Both the position numbers and the translations under genes were made by a program. A stretch of DNA of 64,000 nt from Methylotenera_A sp044222005 (GTDB lineage Bacteria > Pseudomonadota > Gammaproteobacteria > Burkholderiales > Methylophilaceae), in NCBI GenBank assembly GCA_044222005.1, contig JBGANY010000004.1, positions 62,001-126,000 on the forward strand, given 5' to 3'. Below the pieces are notes generated by a model. That model was not told the DNA's origin. It ran no database searches and saw nothing but the letters and a program-made list of their open reading frames with translations. This document shows, in pieces, positions 26,263 to 36,146 of the stretch; positions within the stretch are counted from its first letter, which is position 1; each line of letters starts with the position of its first letter.

Positions 26263-26624
26263 TGCGTAAATAAATCTGGCAAGACCGGAGTGGGGCGTTC
26301 ACTATCGGCGCGGGCTTCCAAAAAATCCAAGGTATAAGGGCAACGTGTAGGTTTTTTGGTTACTTTTTTCTTTTTGGCGCCGGTAATTGCAGTATTGATG
26401 TAGGGCGTCTGGCTGATGCGGATATAACCTGAAGAAACGAGTTTTTGCGCCGTGGTTTCGAAGAGGCTTAAAGGATTGTCGATGTTCTGCAGGATGATGG
26501 CGGCTTTGGTGACTTTAAGCACGTTATACATCACGAATTTGCTGGATGTTTGTTTGCCGTAGATTTCGCCAGTTAGAATCATTTTGTTAAACCATTTTTG
26601 CCATAAAGCTGTCATCATTAACAA
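26259..26624 (-). CDS. Small basic protein of unknown function
   Basis: A protein of up to 121 residues that I do not recognise. Its middle part (YNVLKVTKAAIILQNIDNPLSLFETTAQKLVSSGYIRI) is helical and could be a winged-helix-like fold; the C-terminal third is Lys-rich (GAKKKKVTKKPTRCPYTLDFLEARADSERP). The start is uncertain between the Met codons at 26624, 26618 and 26615. Its stop overlaps that of the flavoprotein gene by 4 bp. It faces away from the efflux operon, 110 bp distant, so a regulatory role is possible but unproven. Confidence 0.6.
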   Translation of the reverse strand: MLMMTALWQKWFNKMILTGEIYGKQTSSKFVMYNVLKVTKAAIILQNIDNPLSLFETTAQKLVSSGYIRISQTPYINTAITGAKKKKVTKKPTRCPYTLDFLEARADSERPTPVLPDLFTH

Positions 26625-26734
26625 TACTGTCAGATATATAATGCATTAACACTTTAATGAACGCAAGTATCTTATTGTCTTAATTGGTATTTTAAGATTA
26701 AATTGGTAGGTAGTTGCATGTTTTGGATAATTTT

Positions 26735-27883
26735 ATGAGCGCCAAACTGATAATAATAAGCTTTCTGTTAACTATTCTCGTTACTGCATGTGATAAAAAA
26801 CCAGAGCGCGCCGCGCCGCCGGCGGGGACGAGCATGCCCGCCATGCCTGTAAGCGTGATTGCTGTACAGCCAACCTCTGTGCCAATGAGTGTGGAAGCCG
26901 TTGCACAGACCGAAGGTGCCAGCGAAGTGGAAATTCGTCCGCGTGTAGGTGGCATCATTTTAAAGAAAATGTTTGAAGAGGGCGCGCCGGTAAAGGCCGG
27001 ACAGGTGATGTTCCAGATTGACCCGGCGCCATTCCAGATCGCGCTGGCGCAAGCTAAGGCGCAGGCAGCAGGACAAAGCGCGCGCATCACACAAACCGCA
27101 CGCGAATCCAGCCGCTTAAAAGAGTTGTTAGCCACACAATCCATCAGCCAGCGCGAGTACGATAACGCGACTTCGGATGCCAGTATCTCACAAGCAGGCA
27201 TGATGCAGGCGCAGGCCAGTATCAAAGAGGCCGAGCTGAACCTTTCTTACACCAAAGTCACCGCGCCGGTTTCTGGCATTGCCGGGCGTTTCCAGTTTTC
27301 AGAAGGCGCGCTGGTGCAAGCCAATACCAGCTTATTGACGACCATTATTCAAGTTTCACCGATCTGGGTGCGGTTTAGCTTGTCTGAAAGTGAGCTGCAA
27401 AGTCTGGGTGGGCATTTGGATGCAAAACATGTGTCTGAGGTAAGTTTGATTTTGCCCGATGGCAGCGAGTATGCGCATAAGGGGAAATTGAATTTTACCG
27501 CCAATCAAATCAACCCCAGCCTTGGTACGCAAGAATTGCGCGCCACATTTGAGAATAAGGATAAAACCTTGCTGCCAGGCCAGTTTGTGCGCGCCCGCGT
27601 GACAACCGGCATGCGCGAAGGCGTGTTTCTAGTGCCGCAAACTGCAGTCTTAACAGGTGAGCAAGGCAAATTTGTGTATGTGGCCAACGAGAAAAACGAA
27701 GCAACGATGCGGCCTGTGGTGGTGGGTGAATGGAAGGGTAAAGACTGGATTATTCTGGAAGGCTTAAAGGCCAATGACAAGGTGATTGTAGATAATTTAA
27801 TCAAATTGCGCCCGAATGCACCTGTAGCGCCACATGCTCTGGGATCAGTTCCCAGCTTGCATCCTGGAGCATCTGCTAAATAG
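26735..27883 (+). CDS. RND efflux periplasmic adaptor (MexA/AcrA type)
   Basis: A 382-residue membrane-fusion lipoprotein: signal peptide ending in ILVTAC, then barrel-sandwich (lipoyl) halves VEIRPRVGGIILKKMFEEGAPVKAGQVMFQIDP and LSYTKVTAPVSGIAGRF flanking an alpha-hairpin, and a beta-barrel domain (LNFTANQINPSLGTQELRATFEN). It couples the inner-membrane pump to the outer-membrane channel. I use ATG 26735; the earlier in-frame ATG adds seven residues before the signal. First gene of the pump operon. Confidence 0.93.
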   Translation: MSAKLIIISFLLTILVTACDKKPERAAPPAGTSMPAMPVSVIAVQPTSVPMSVEAVAQTEGASEVEIRPRVGGIILKKMFEEGAPVKAGQVMFQIDPAPFQIALAQAKAQAAGQSARITQTARESSRLKELLATQSISQREYDNATSDASISQAGMMQAQASIKEAELNLSYTKVTAPVSGIAGRFQFSEGALVQANTSLLTTIIQVSPIWVRFSLSESELQSLGGHLDAKHVSEVSLILPDGSEYAHKGKLNFTANQINPSLGTQELRATFENKDKTLLPGQFVRARVTTGMREGVFLVPQTAVLTGEQGKFVYVANEKNEATMRPVVVGEWKGKDWIILEGLKANDKVIVDNLIKLRPNAPVAPHALGSVPSLHPGASAK

Positions 27884-27918
27884 CTGAGAATAATCAATAA
27901 TGATTAAATTTTTAAGCC

Positions 27919-30900
27919 ATGATTAAGTTTTTTATAACCCGCCCCATTTTTGCTGGCGTTTTATCTATCATCATTGTATTGGCGGGCGCAGCCGCTGCAC
28001 TTAAGCTGCCTATTGCGCAGTACCCGGAAATCGCCCCGCCAACCGTGACGATTACTGCGGTTTACCCCGGCGCGAGCGCAGAGACACTCTCTAAAACCGT
28101 GGCTGCGCCGATAGAAGAGCAGCTAAGCGGTGTCGAGCGCTTGCTGTATTTCAATTCGAGTGCGGATTCCAGCGGCACGCTGACGATTACCGCCACGTTT
28201 GAAGTGGGCACCAATATCGACCAGGCGACCTTTAACGTGAGTAACCGCGTCAACATTGCTACGCCGCGCTTGCCGGACGAGGTGCGGCGCAACGGGTTGA
28301 TTGTTCAAAAAAAATCCAACGATATTCTGCTGGTGGTGATGCTGACGTCGGAGGACAAAAAACACGACAGGCTGTTTTTAAGCAACTACGCGACGCTGAA
28401 TGTGCTGGATGAACTGAAACGCGTGCAAGGTGTGGGTGATGTGCTGATATTTGGCGGACAGGATTACGCCATGCGCGTGTGGTTGCGGCCTGACCGCATG
28501 GCGCAGCTGGGCGTGACGACCACCGATATTGCGCAGGCGATTCAATCGCAAAACGCGCAATATGCAGCGGGCAAAATTGGCCAGGATCCTGCGCCAAATG
28601 ACCAGCAAATCGTATATACCGTCACCGCCAAAGGGCGTTTGCTGGAGCCGGAACAGTTCGGCAATATCATTATTAAGGCAGACGGACCGCGCGGTATTCT
28701 GTACCTGAAGGATGTGGCACGTATTGAGCTGGGGGCGCAAAACTATAACGTGCGCTCAGCGCTGGATGGCACGACCGGTGTGGCGATCCCGATTTTCCTG
28801 CAAACAGGTTCCAATGCGCTGGAAACTGCAAACAACATCAAGCTGAAAATGGCAGAGCTGAAACAGCGCTTTCCAAAAGGCATGCAATTCAGCATTCCTT
28901 ACGATACCAGCGACTTTGTAAAGGCAACGATTGAAGAAGTTTTCAAAACGCTGGGCGAGGCCCTGGTGCTGGTGGTGCTGGTGGTGTATCTATTCCTGCA
29001 GAGCTGGCGCGCAACGCTGATCCCCATTATCGCGGTGCCAATTTCGCTGATCGGTACTTTCGCTGGCTTATATTTGCTCGGCTTCAGCATTAATCTGCTG
29101 ACGCTTTTTGCCATGATTCTGGCAATTGGCATTGTGGTGGATGATGCGATTGTGGTGCTGGAAAACATCGAACGCCTGATGACTGAAGAAGGCCTCAAGC
29201 CGATGGAAGCCGCAATCAAATCCATGCGGCAAGTTTCCGCCGCCGTGGTGGCGATCGTGATGGTGCTATGCGCGGTGTTTATTCCGGTGGCGTTTCTGGG
29301 CGGCATTGCCGGTGCGCTGTATCGGCAGTTTGCCGTCACCGTGGCGATTGCGGTAGTGATTTCCGGGGTGGTGGCGCTTACGCTGACTCCCGCTTTGTGT
29401 GCGATTTTATTGAGGAATGTGCACCAGAAATCCGCGTTCTTTAACGCATTTAATCAAGGTTTCCATAAACTTACGCATTTTTATACGCGCGTTGTGGATT
29501 TAACGTTGCACCATAGAATTATCGGCACAGTTGTGTTTGCTGTGATTATCGCCTTATGCGCCATATTGCTCAACCGCGTGCCCAATAGCTTTGTGCCGGC
29601 TGAAGATCAGGGTTATGTCATCACGGCGGTGATTATGCCGGATGGCGCGACCCTGAATCGCACCGAGAAAACCACGGAGGCGGTGCGTAAGGGCATTGCG
29701 CAAGACCCGGCAGTGGCACATGAATTTGCGGTGATTGGTTTCGATTTGATTGGCGGAGGCAACAAAACCAGCGCAGCGACCATGTTTGTGCGGCTGAAAG
29801 ACTGGGAAGAGCGTACGACCACCGCCGAGCAGATTGTAGGTAAACTGTTTGGCTTCGGGATGGGCCAGCCGGATGGTATAGCCATTGCGTTTAATCCACC
29901 CGCCATTCGCGGATTGGGCAGCGCCGGCGGTTTTGAGGTCTATGTGCAAAGCCGTATTGACACTGATCCGCAAAAACTCGCGGCCGTGTTGAACAGTTTT
30001 GTCGACACGCTGCGTGCCAATCCGAAGCTCACAGGAATTAACACCTTTTTCCGGCCCACCGTTCCGCAGTTGTATATTGAGGTGGATGAAGCTAAAGCCT
30101 TATCTTTGGGCGTGCCAATCTCTGATATTTACGCCACTTTGCAAAGCACTATGGGGCAGCTTTATGTAAATGATTTCAACAAATCCGGCCGTACATATAA
30201 AGTACAGCTGCAGGCCGAACCGCAATTCCGCATGCAGCCTGAAGATATCGGCAAAGTGTATGTGCGCAGCAAGGCGGGCGCCATGATTCCACTGTCATCA
30301 TTAAGCAAAGTGAGCAGTATCATCGGTGCCGAGCAACTGGAGCGCTATAACGGCCTGTTATCTGCAAAGATACTCGGCAGCGGTGCATCTGGCGTGAGTT
30401 CCGGCGATGCGATCGAGTTGGTTGAAAAGCTGGCAAAAGAAACCTTGCCGGAAGGCTACCAGATCGCCTGGACAGGCCAGGCCTATCAGGAAAAGCGCAC
30501 AGGTTCCGCCGCGCTGTTCGCTTTCAGTTTTGCTATTATCATGGTGTTCCTGATTTTGGCCGCACAGTTCGAAACCTGGGCGCTGCCGCTCGCCGTTATC
30601 ATGGCGGTACCCTTTGCGCTGGCTGGTGCACTGATAGCCGTGTTTGTGCGCGGCATGCCGAACGACATTTACTTTCAAATCGGGCTCATCACATTAATCG
30701 GGCTGGCGGCTAAAAATGCCATTCTGATTGTGGAATTTGCCAGCCAGAAAATGGAAGAAGGCATGCCTCTGCTGCAGGCTGCGGTTGAGGCGGCACGGTT
30801 ACGGTTCAGGCCAATCGTCATGACCTCGATGGCTTTCGTGTTGGGTATCACGCCGCTGCTGGTGGCCACTGGCGCGGGCTCTGCCGCCCGCCGCAGCATG

Positions 30901-31047
30901 GGTACAGGCGTGTTTGGCGGCATGTTGCTGGCGACCTTTGTTGCCACAATTTTTATTCCGCTGTTCTTCTCATGGCTGTCCGGAAAAACCGTGCATCGTC
31001 ATCATGTCGGTGACGATAGCTCGCAGCAAAAAGAGGCGGCAACATGA
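27919..31047 (+). CDS. RND multidrug efflux permease (AcrB/MexB type)
   Basis: A 1042-residue HAE1-family proton antiporter with the normal twelve-helix plan. It starts MIKFFITRPIFAGVLSIIIVLAG, carries the TM4 proton-relay aspartates in GIVVDDAIVVLENIERLM, and has PNSFVPAEDQGYVI and GLAAKNAILIVEFA. Full length without breaks. It exports hydrophobic drugs or solvents; actual substrates cannot be told. The stop overlaps the outer-membrane gene by 4 bp. Confidence 0.96.
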   Translation: MIKFFITRPIFAGVLSIIIVLAGAAAALKLPIAQYPEIAPPTVTITAVYPGASAETLSKTVAAPIEEQLSGVERLLYFNSSADSSGTLTITATFEVGTNIDQATFNVSNRVNIATPRLPDEVRRNGLIVQKKSNDILLVVMLTSEDKKHDRLFLSNYATLNVLDELKRVQGVGDVLIFGGQDYAMRVWLRPDRMAQLGVTTTDIAQAIQSQNAQYAAGKIGQDPAPNDQQIVYTVTAKGRLLEPEQFGNIIIKADGPRGILYLKDVARIELGAQNYNVRSALDGTTGVAIPIFLQTGSNALETANNIKLKMAELKQRFPKGMQFSIPYDTSDFVKATIEEVFKTLGEALVLVVLVVYLFLQSWRATLIPIIAVPISLIGTFAGLYLLGFSINLLTLFAMILAIGIVVDDAIVVLENIERLMTEEGLKPMEAAIKSMRQVSAAVVAIVMVLCAVFIPVAFLGGIAGALYRQFAVTVAIAVVISGVVALTLTPALCAILLRNVHQKSAFFNAFNQGFHKLTHFYTRVVDLTLHHRIIGTVVFAVIIALCAILLNRVPNSFVPAEDQGYVITAVIMPDGATLNRTEKTTEAVRKGIAQDPAVAHEFAVIGFDLIGGGNKTSAATMFVRLKDWEERTTTAEQIVGKLFGFGMGQPDGIAIAFNPPAIRGLGSAGGFEVYVQSRIDTDPQKLAAVLNSFVDTLRANPKLTGINTFFRPTVPQLYIEVDEAKALSLGVPISDIYATLQSTMGQLYVNDFNKSGRTYKVQLQAEPQFRMQPEDIGKVYVRSKAGAMIPLSSLSKVSSIIGAEQLERYNGLLSAKILGSGASGVSSGDAIELVEKLAKETLPEGYQIAWTGQAYQEKRTGSAALFAFSFAIIMVFLILAAQFETWALPLAVIMAVPFALAGALIAVFVRGMPNDIYFQIGLITLIGLAAKNAILIVEFASQKMEEGMPLLQAAVEAARLRFRPIVMTSMAFVLGITPLLVATGAGSAARRSMGTGVFGGMLLATFVATIFIPLFFSWLSGKTVHRHHVGDDSSQQKEAAT

Positions 31048-32477
31048 AAAATTTGAGCCTGTTGCTAGTATTGTTTTTGGTCGCTTGTAAGGCTGTCGGC
31101 CCAGATTACAAGCGTGCTGAGCCCAATTTGCCTGCTAAATATAGCGAGGAGGATACTGTTTCAAATGCATCGAATGATGTGATGAAGCAGTGGCAAAGAA
31201 AGTGGTGGCAACATTATCAGGACGAAAAACTGAATGAATTGGTTGATCTCACCCTTAAAAACAACACCAATATTCAGCTCGCGGTTGCGCGTATTGAAGA
31301 AGCCGATGCGAGCATGCGCGAAGTCGGCGCCTATCTGTTGCCGGAGATTGATTTTTCTACCAAAGCTGAGCGCAACAAGGTCACAGAACTCGGGCCATTT
31401 CCTACCTTTACATCGCCGATTCGTAACAATTACACCATCGGACTTAACACCACCTATGAAATTGACTTCTGGGGCAGGCTGAAGCGTAATAAAGAAGCGG
31501 CGAAGGCGAATGCCCTGGCGACGCGAAACGCCAAAGAAACCGTCGAACTTTCGCTGACAGGCCTGGTTGCCAGCAACTATTTGCAATTGCGTGGTTTGGA
31601 TGCACAAATCGCGGTCACCAAAGACAACCAGAAAAGCCGTAAAGAAGCGCTTGGCTTGAATCAGAGGCGACTTGCGGGCGGTGTGGCGAGCGCGCTGGAA
31701 GTGAGCCAGGCTGAGGTGGCGGTGAGCAATTTAGAGGCGCAGTTGATTGAGCTAACAAGGTTGCGTGCGATAAGCCAGCATCAGCTTGCGGTACTGACCG
31801 GCGTGCTGGATTTGAAGCTAGAAGCCGCGGATATCCGTACCTTACCGGTTCCGCCCACCCCGCCTGCTGGCTTGCCTTCCGCATTACTGGAAAATCGCCC
31901 GGATATTCGCCAGGCCGAGCAAGCGCTGATAGCAGAAAATGCCAGAATCGGCATCGCTAAAGCTGCGCTGTATCCAAGCATTACCCTGACCGGCAGCTAT
32001 GGCGGCGAAAGTCTGGAACTCAGTGATTTGTTAAAAACGGCTGCACGTGTCTGGACATTGGGAATCGGGCTGGATTTACCGATATTCGATTCCGGCAGGC
32101 GCCAGTCCCGTGTGGAGCAAGCTACGGCCAGGCAAAAACAAACTTTGGCGCAGTACCAATCGGCGATACAAGGTGCATTCAGAGAAGTGAATGATGCGCT
32201 CGTCACGAGGCGCTTAAATACTGAACGCGAGCAAAGCCTGCTGCAAAGCGAAGCGTCTGCCAAGAAGGCACTTTCAGTGGCTGAGAACCGCTATAAATCA
32301 GGCTATTCAGCCTATCTGGAAGTGCTGGACGCGCAGCGTGTACATAACGAGGCTTCGCTCGCGGTGATCCAAGCCAGGCAAGCGAATCTTTTAGCCACGG
32401 TGGAGTTGTTTAAAGTGCTGGGCGGCGACTGGAAAGGTGAAAGTTTGGCGGACCAAACACTTCAATCCAATCATTAA
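31044..32477 (+). CDS. Outer-membrane efflux lipoprotein (OprM/NodT family)
   Basis: A 477-residue TolC-like channel with signal peptide MKNLSLLLVLFLVAC (lipobox LVAC) and two outer-membrane efflux repeats; hallmarks are KAVGPDYKRAEPNLPAKY, TYEIDFWGRLKRNKEAAKA and GLDLPIFDSGRRQSRVEQA. It completes a three-gene adaptor-pump-channel operon. Its TAA overlaps the convergent neighbour's stop by 4 bp. Confidence 0.94.
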   Translation: MKNLSLLLVLFLVACKAVGPDYKRAEPNLPAKYSEEDTVSNASNDVMKQWQRKWWQHYQDEKLNELVDLTLKNNTNIQLAVARIEEADASMREVGAYLLPEIDFSTKAERNKVTELGPFPTFTSPIRNNYTIGLNTTYEIDFWGRLKRNKEAAKANALATRNAKETVELSLTGLVASNYLQLRGLDAQIAVTKDNQKSRKEALGLNQRRLAGGVASALEVSQAEVAVSNLEAQLIELTRLRAISQHQLAVLTGVLDLKLEAADIRTLPVPPTPPAGLPSALLENRPDIRQAEQALIAENARIGIAKAALYPSITLTGSYGGESLELSDLLKTAARVWTLGIGLDLPIFDSGRRQSRVEQATARQKQTLAQYQSAIQGAFREVNDALVTRRLNTEREQSLLQSEASAKKALSVAENRYKSGYSAYLEVLDAQRVHNEASLAVIQARQANLLATVELFKVLGGDWKGESLADQTLQSNH

Positions 32478-34183
32478 ACCGGAAAAGCGACCTTGACCCA
32501 GTCATCGCGGGATTCAATGGGTTCGCCAAGCAGGACGTGCTTGGTTGAACCATTCATGCTAATGCTGTAGTGGCTGTTGGTGCGGTAGTTGATTTTGGGC
32601 AGTATCATCATCGAGGCGTCTGACAGCCCGGCTTCGATTGGCAGATAAATGCCTGAGAACAAGCCAATATCCACTGTGGGGGCCGCGTTTTTTGCACCAC
32701 TTTCAGCGCGGGGTTCGATCACCGATTCGGTATGGACGTAGGTTTCGTTGGCGCGTATCTGGCGTAACTGCACCCAGGTCGGGTGATTTGAGATGGTCTG
32801 GATGCCTACTCTCAGCTGGCTGCCCTGCGTCGGCTTGACCGATCTGATCATACCAAGAATGAGCTTGTTATAGTCTTCATCTACGACCAATCCAATCAGT
32901 TTATCCGGCCTGGCCAGGATATTGGCGTACTTGTTGACACGTGTCCCCATGCCGCGCGGGCTTTCATCAGTGATGATCCAGGTGTCGAGCGAGCCGCTAT
33001 TGGCGGAAAGGCTGCTGCCTTGTTTTAATACGGTATGCGCTCTTATTCGTTCTTCCAGGGATGCACCGTTATGCGATAACCGCAATCCGCTGCTGATCTG
33101 ATTTGCCTGATGCACCTGGTTACAAATGTTGGCGATACCGGCGGTAACTTTAGCCATTTTTGAACTTGCTTGCCGTTTGGTTTTGCGGCGCTGCCTGACG
33201 TAACCGTTCTTTTTCCATTCCTCGAGTAGAATCCTGAGCGTTTCATTCAGTTTTTTTGCATTTTCGATTTTTGCGAAAGCCAGACTTTGAGGAATTTCTC
33301 CGCGGTCTGACACGGTGATCGCCACAGATAGTTGTTTTTCCAGCTCATCCAGCTCCCAATAGCGGTAACTGTCGTTAGGCACAAAATCGCGCATGCGCTT
33401 TGCAGGCGCATCTTTTTCCAGATCGATGTAAAACAGATATTGCTCAGGTGTGGATTTGTTGCTGATATACGCGCGCGTAAGCAGGGCGTTTATAACGCGT
33501 GTTGCGATTTCAAGATGGTATTTCTGCATGCTCGCTTGCCCCAGCTGCCCCAGCATACATATTTGCACATAACAGGCTGCAAGCGTGGTCGAAGGAGAAA
33601 AGTCAAACAGTTCCACCGGATTATTCAATAGCATGTGCTGCGCGGCAATCTGATACAGCACATTGATTTGCTGCCATACTTTCGCCGGCGGATTGCTCTG
33701 GCTGAACATGCGCCATTTGACCATATTGAAGGCGGTGTATAGCGCGCGTGCGATCAGCAGCATGGGCGTTTTACCTTCCAGCCTGATACTGCTTTCGGGC
33801 TGTGCCTGGCCGGCATTAAATACTTTTTCGATGACTTTAAGATGGAAAATATAGGATTGCCGGCAGTAGTTATAACAGGTTTCGCAGATGTTATTTTCCA
33901 GCTCAGGTTTCATGTTCTCCACGTTGGAAAACTGTGTAGACAATCTTTCCAGGCGTGCTTGATTGAGCGCCTCGACTTCGAAAATCAAATCGAGTTGCTG
34001 TTGTAGGCCCAGCGCATCTTCATCACCGGCCTGGTTGAGTATAAGGGTCAGCTGTTTGTTGGCAAACTGCAATGCTGTCAGGTCATCCATTTCCTCCAGA
34101 TCGCCCAGCCAGGCCATGCGCTTGCTGGTTTTTTTTATGGAAGTCGGGCCGAACAGGTGTTGGAAAATATTTATCATCAGCAA
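32474..34183 (-). CDS. Large cytoplasmic protein of unknown function
   Basis: A 569-residue protein without signal peptide or clear membrane helix. The N-terminal half is helical and includes a Cys cluster (NICETCYNYCRQSY near residues 97-110). After a basic linker (RQRRKTKRQASSKM) the C-terminal half is beta-rich and has DESPRGMG, which fits the DxSxxG part of the PilZ c-di-GMP motif, though the preceding RxxxR is not obvious. I recall similar unannotated betaproteobacterial proteins but assign no role. It converges on the efflux operon. Confidence 0.8.
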   Translation of the reverse strand: MLMINIFQHLFGPTSIKKTSKRMAWLGDLEEMDDLTALQFANKQLTLILNQAGDEDALGLQQQLDLIFEVEALNQARLERLSTQFSNVENMKPELENNICETCYNYCRQSYIFHLKVIEKVFNAGQAQPESSIRLEGKTPMLLIARALYTAFNMVKWRMFSQSNPPAKVWQQINVLYQIAAQHMLLNNPVELFDFSPSTTLAACYVQICMLGQLGQASMQKYHLEIATRVINALLTRAYISNKSTPEQYLFYIDLEKDAPAKRMRDFVPNDSYRYWELDELEKQLSVAITVSDRGEIPQSLAFAKIENAKKLNETLRILLEEWKKNGYVRQRRKTKRQASSKMAKVTAGIANICNQVHQANQISSGLRLSHNGASLEERIRAHTVLKQGSSLSANSGSLDTWIITDESPRGMGTRVNKYANILARPDKLIGLVVDEDYNKLILGMIRSVKPTQGSQLRVGIQTISNHPTWVQLRQIRANETYVHTESVIEPRAESGAKNAAPTVDIGLFSGIYLPIEAGLSDASMMILPKINYRTNSHYSISMNGSTKHVLLGEPIESRDDWVKVAFPV

Positions 34184-34274
34184 GAAAACTAATTTGGAAT
34201 GGCGATTTTAATCAAACTAAATGTAATTAGTGAAAATATAATAATAAATCATTGAATAATCAAGCTTAATTTAA

Positions 34275-34545
34275 GGAAGCACGGAATAAGTCTCCATGAA
34301 CCGCGTTGCGAATAAATTTGTGATGATTGCGAGGCGTGCGACGCAAGTCGTAGTTATTCTACAAAGCCAAGGAGCACAACAAAGCAAGCACGCAAATTTA
34401 ACGCAACCCTATGGCACAGGGCTTTGCAGGCGGTCTGCGGTGTTGCGCGGCTCGTGAAGGAAATGACCATTCAGCTTCGCCAGGCGTCTTGCATCCCATC
34501 CTGCAAAGCCACTGTCGCGGTCATGAGGACTTATTCCGTGCTTCC
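34275..34545. mobile_element. MITE-like element, copy C (IS5-type ends)
   Basis: A 271-bp element with perfect 18-bp ends, GGAAGCACGGAATAAGTC at 34275-34292 and its complement at 34528-34545, flanked by TTAA on both sides (34271-34274, 34546-34549), which fits the YTAR target duplication of IS5-group elements. The interior matches copy A in order, with shared blocks GTCGTAGTTATTCTAC, AAGCCAAGGAG and AACAAAGCAAGCAC, and a perfect GGCTTTGCAGG/CCTGCAAAGCC pair. It occupies most of the 439-bp gap between the unknown gene and gltX; the rest of that gap is AT-rich with no gene. Confidence 0.82.
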
Positions 34546-34622
34546 TTAATCATGTTGTTGGCGATTAAGCGATTATGATTGCATGGTAAAATTAAGCCTT
34601 TTCAGTTAAAAGTAAATCTCAC

Positions 34623-36017
34623 ATGACAGTTCGTACACGTTTTGCGCCTAGTCCTACCGGATTTTTGCACATCGGAGGCGCACGCACCGCGCTATTTTCA
34701 TGGGCTTATGCCAAAAAGCATCATGGCCAATTTATTTTGCGTATCGAAGATACCGACGTAGAGCGTTCCACCCCGCAGGCAGTGCAGGCTATTCTGGATG
34801 GCATGCATTGGCTGGGTTTGGATTACGACGAAGGCCCGTTCTATCAGATGCAGCGCATGGATATCTACAAAAAAGTCATCCAAAGCATGCTGGATAATGG
34901 TACGGCCTATTATTGCTACTGCAGCAAAGAAGAACTGGAAGCACTGCGCGAAAGCCAGATGCAGCAAGGCCTGAAGCCGCGTTACGATGGCAGGTGGCGG
35001 CCAGAAGCTGGCAAAACGCTTCCTGCGGTTCCGCAGGATATTCCGCCGGTAGTGCGCTTCAAAAATCCGCAAACGGGTATAGTGGCCTGGGATGATCTAG
35101 TAAAAGGGCGCATCGAAATCGCCAATGCGGAGCTGGATGATCTGATTATCGCCCGCGCAGATGGCACGCCGACCTACAACTTTTGCGTGGTGGTGGATGA
35201 CTGGGAAATGGCCATCACGCAAGTGATTCGCGGCGATGACCATGTCAACAATACGCCGCGCCAGATCAATATGCTGCAGGCGCTTGGTGCCACGGTTCCG
35301 CAATATGCGCATTTATCCATGATTCTAGGGGATGACGGACAGAAACTATCCAAGCGTCATGGCGCCGTGAGTGTAATGCAATATCATGAAGATGGCTATT
35401 TACCAGAAGCTGTCTTGAATTATCTGGCGCGTTTGGGCTGGAGCCATGGCGATGCGGAAATTTTTACTATGCAGCAGTTTTGTGAATGGTTCGATCTGGA
35501 TCATATTACGCCATCCGCTGCACAATTTAATACCGAAAAACTCAATTGGCTGAATGCGCATTACATTAAGGAGGCCAATATTGACGTGCTTGCAGACGAT
35601 ATTGCCAGCCGGCTGAAAAAGCTGGACGTTGTCGCGCAGGCGCAACCAAAATTGCAGGACGTGCTGGCTTTATACCGTGAGCGCGCTAATAATCTGAATC
35701 AATTGGCACGCGATGTTGCCTATTTTTATACTTTGCCGCAAGTCAGTGCAGAAGATGTTGCAAAGCATATTACACCTGAAATTATGCCAGCAGTTCAATC
35801 ACTTAGCCAGAATCTGGCGCAGATTAACTGGTCAGCAGAGGCAATACACGAGGCGATTAATGCAGTCGTGACGCAATATCAACTCAAGTTTCCAAAAGTG
35901 GCCATGCCGCTGCGTGTGATGCTGACGGGTATTGCGCAATCGCCCAGTATCGACCAGGTAATGGCGTTGCTGGGGCAAAAGGAAGCGCTTAGCAGAATAC
36001 AAAATTACATCCGATAA
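34623..36017 (+). CDS. gltX: Glutamyl-tRNA synthetase
   Basis: A 464-residue class I synthetase. The HIGH motif is PTGFLHIGGARTALFSW (about residues 10-26) and the KMSKS equivalent is KLSKRHG near 241-247; ADGTPTYNFCVVVDDWEM and RGDDHVNNTPRQ are typical GluRS sequences. Length is normal. MITE copy C lies 77 bp upstream, so promoter elements must fit within that short stretch or inside the element. Confidence 0.97.
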   Translation: MTVRTRFAPSPTGFLHIGGARTALFSWAYAKKHHGQFILRIEDTDVERSTPQAVQAILDGMHWLGLDYDEGPFYQMQRMDIYKKVIQSMLDNGTAYYCYCSKEELEALRESQMQQGLKPRYDGRWRPEAGKTLPAVPQDIPPVVRFKNPQTGIVAWDDLVKGRIEIANAELDDLIIARADGTPTYNFCVVVDDWEMAITQVIRGDDHVNNTPRQINMLQALGATVPQYAHLSMILGDDGQKLSKRHGAVSVMQYHEDGYLPEAVLNYLARLGWSHGDAEIFTMQQFCEWFDLDHITPSAAQFNTEKLNWLNAHYIKEANIDVLADDIASRLKKLDVVAQAQPKLQDVLALYRERANNLNQLARDVAYFYTLPQVSAEDVAKHITPEIMPAVQSLSQNLAQINWSAEAIHEAINAVVTQYQLKFPKVAMPLRVMLTGIAQSPSIDQVMALLGQKEALSRIQNYIR

Positions 36018-36146
36018 TTTTTTATCAGGCACTTGAAAAGCGAACAAAAAGGCGCAATCATAGTCATATGCAGGGTAGAATGCGCTTTTACTAATAATAT
36101 TCAGGCAAAGCCACTCCAATTTTATTAAAACTACAAGGAGCACAAC

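Noticed and set aside
28899..30947. Long minus-strand frames within the RND permease
   Set aside because: Shadow frames opposite a strongly coding gene; none has a ribosome site or plausible domain.
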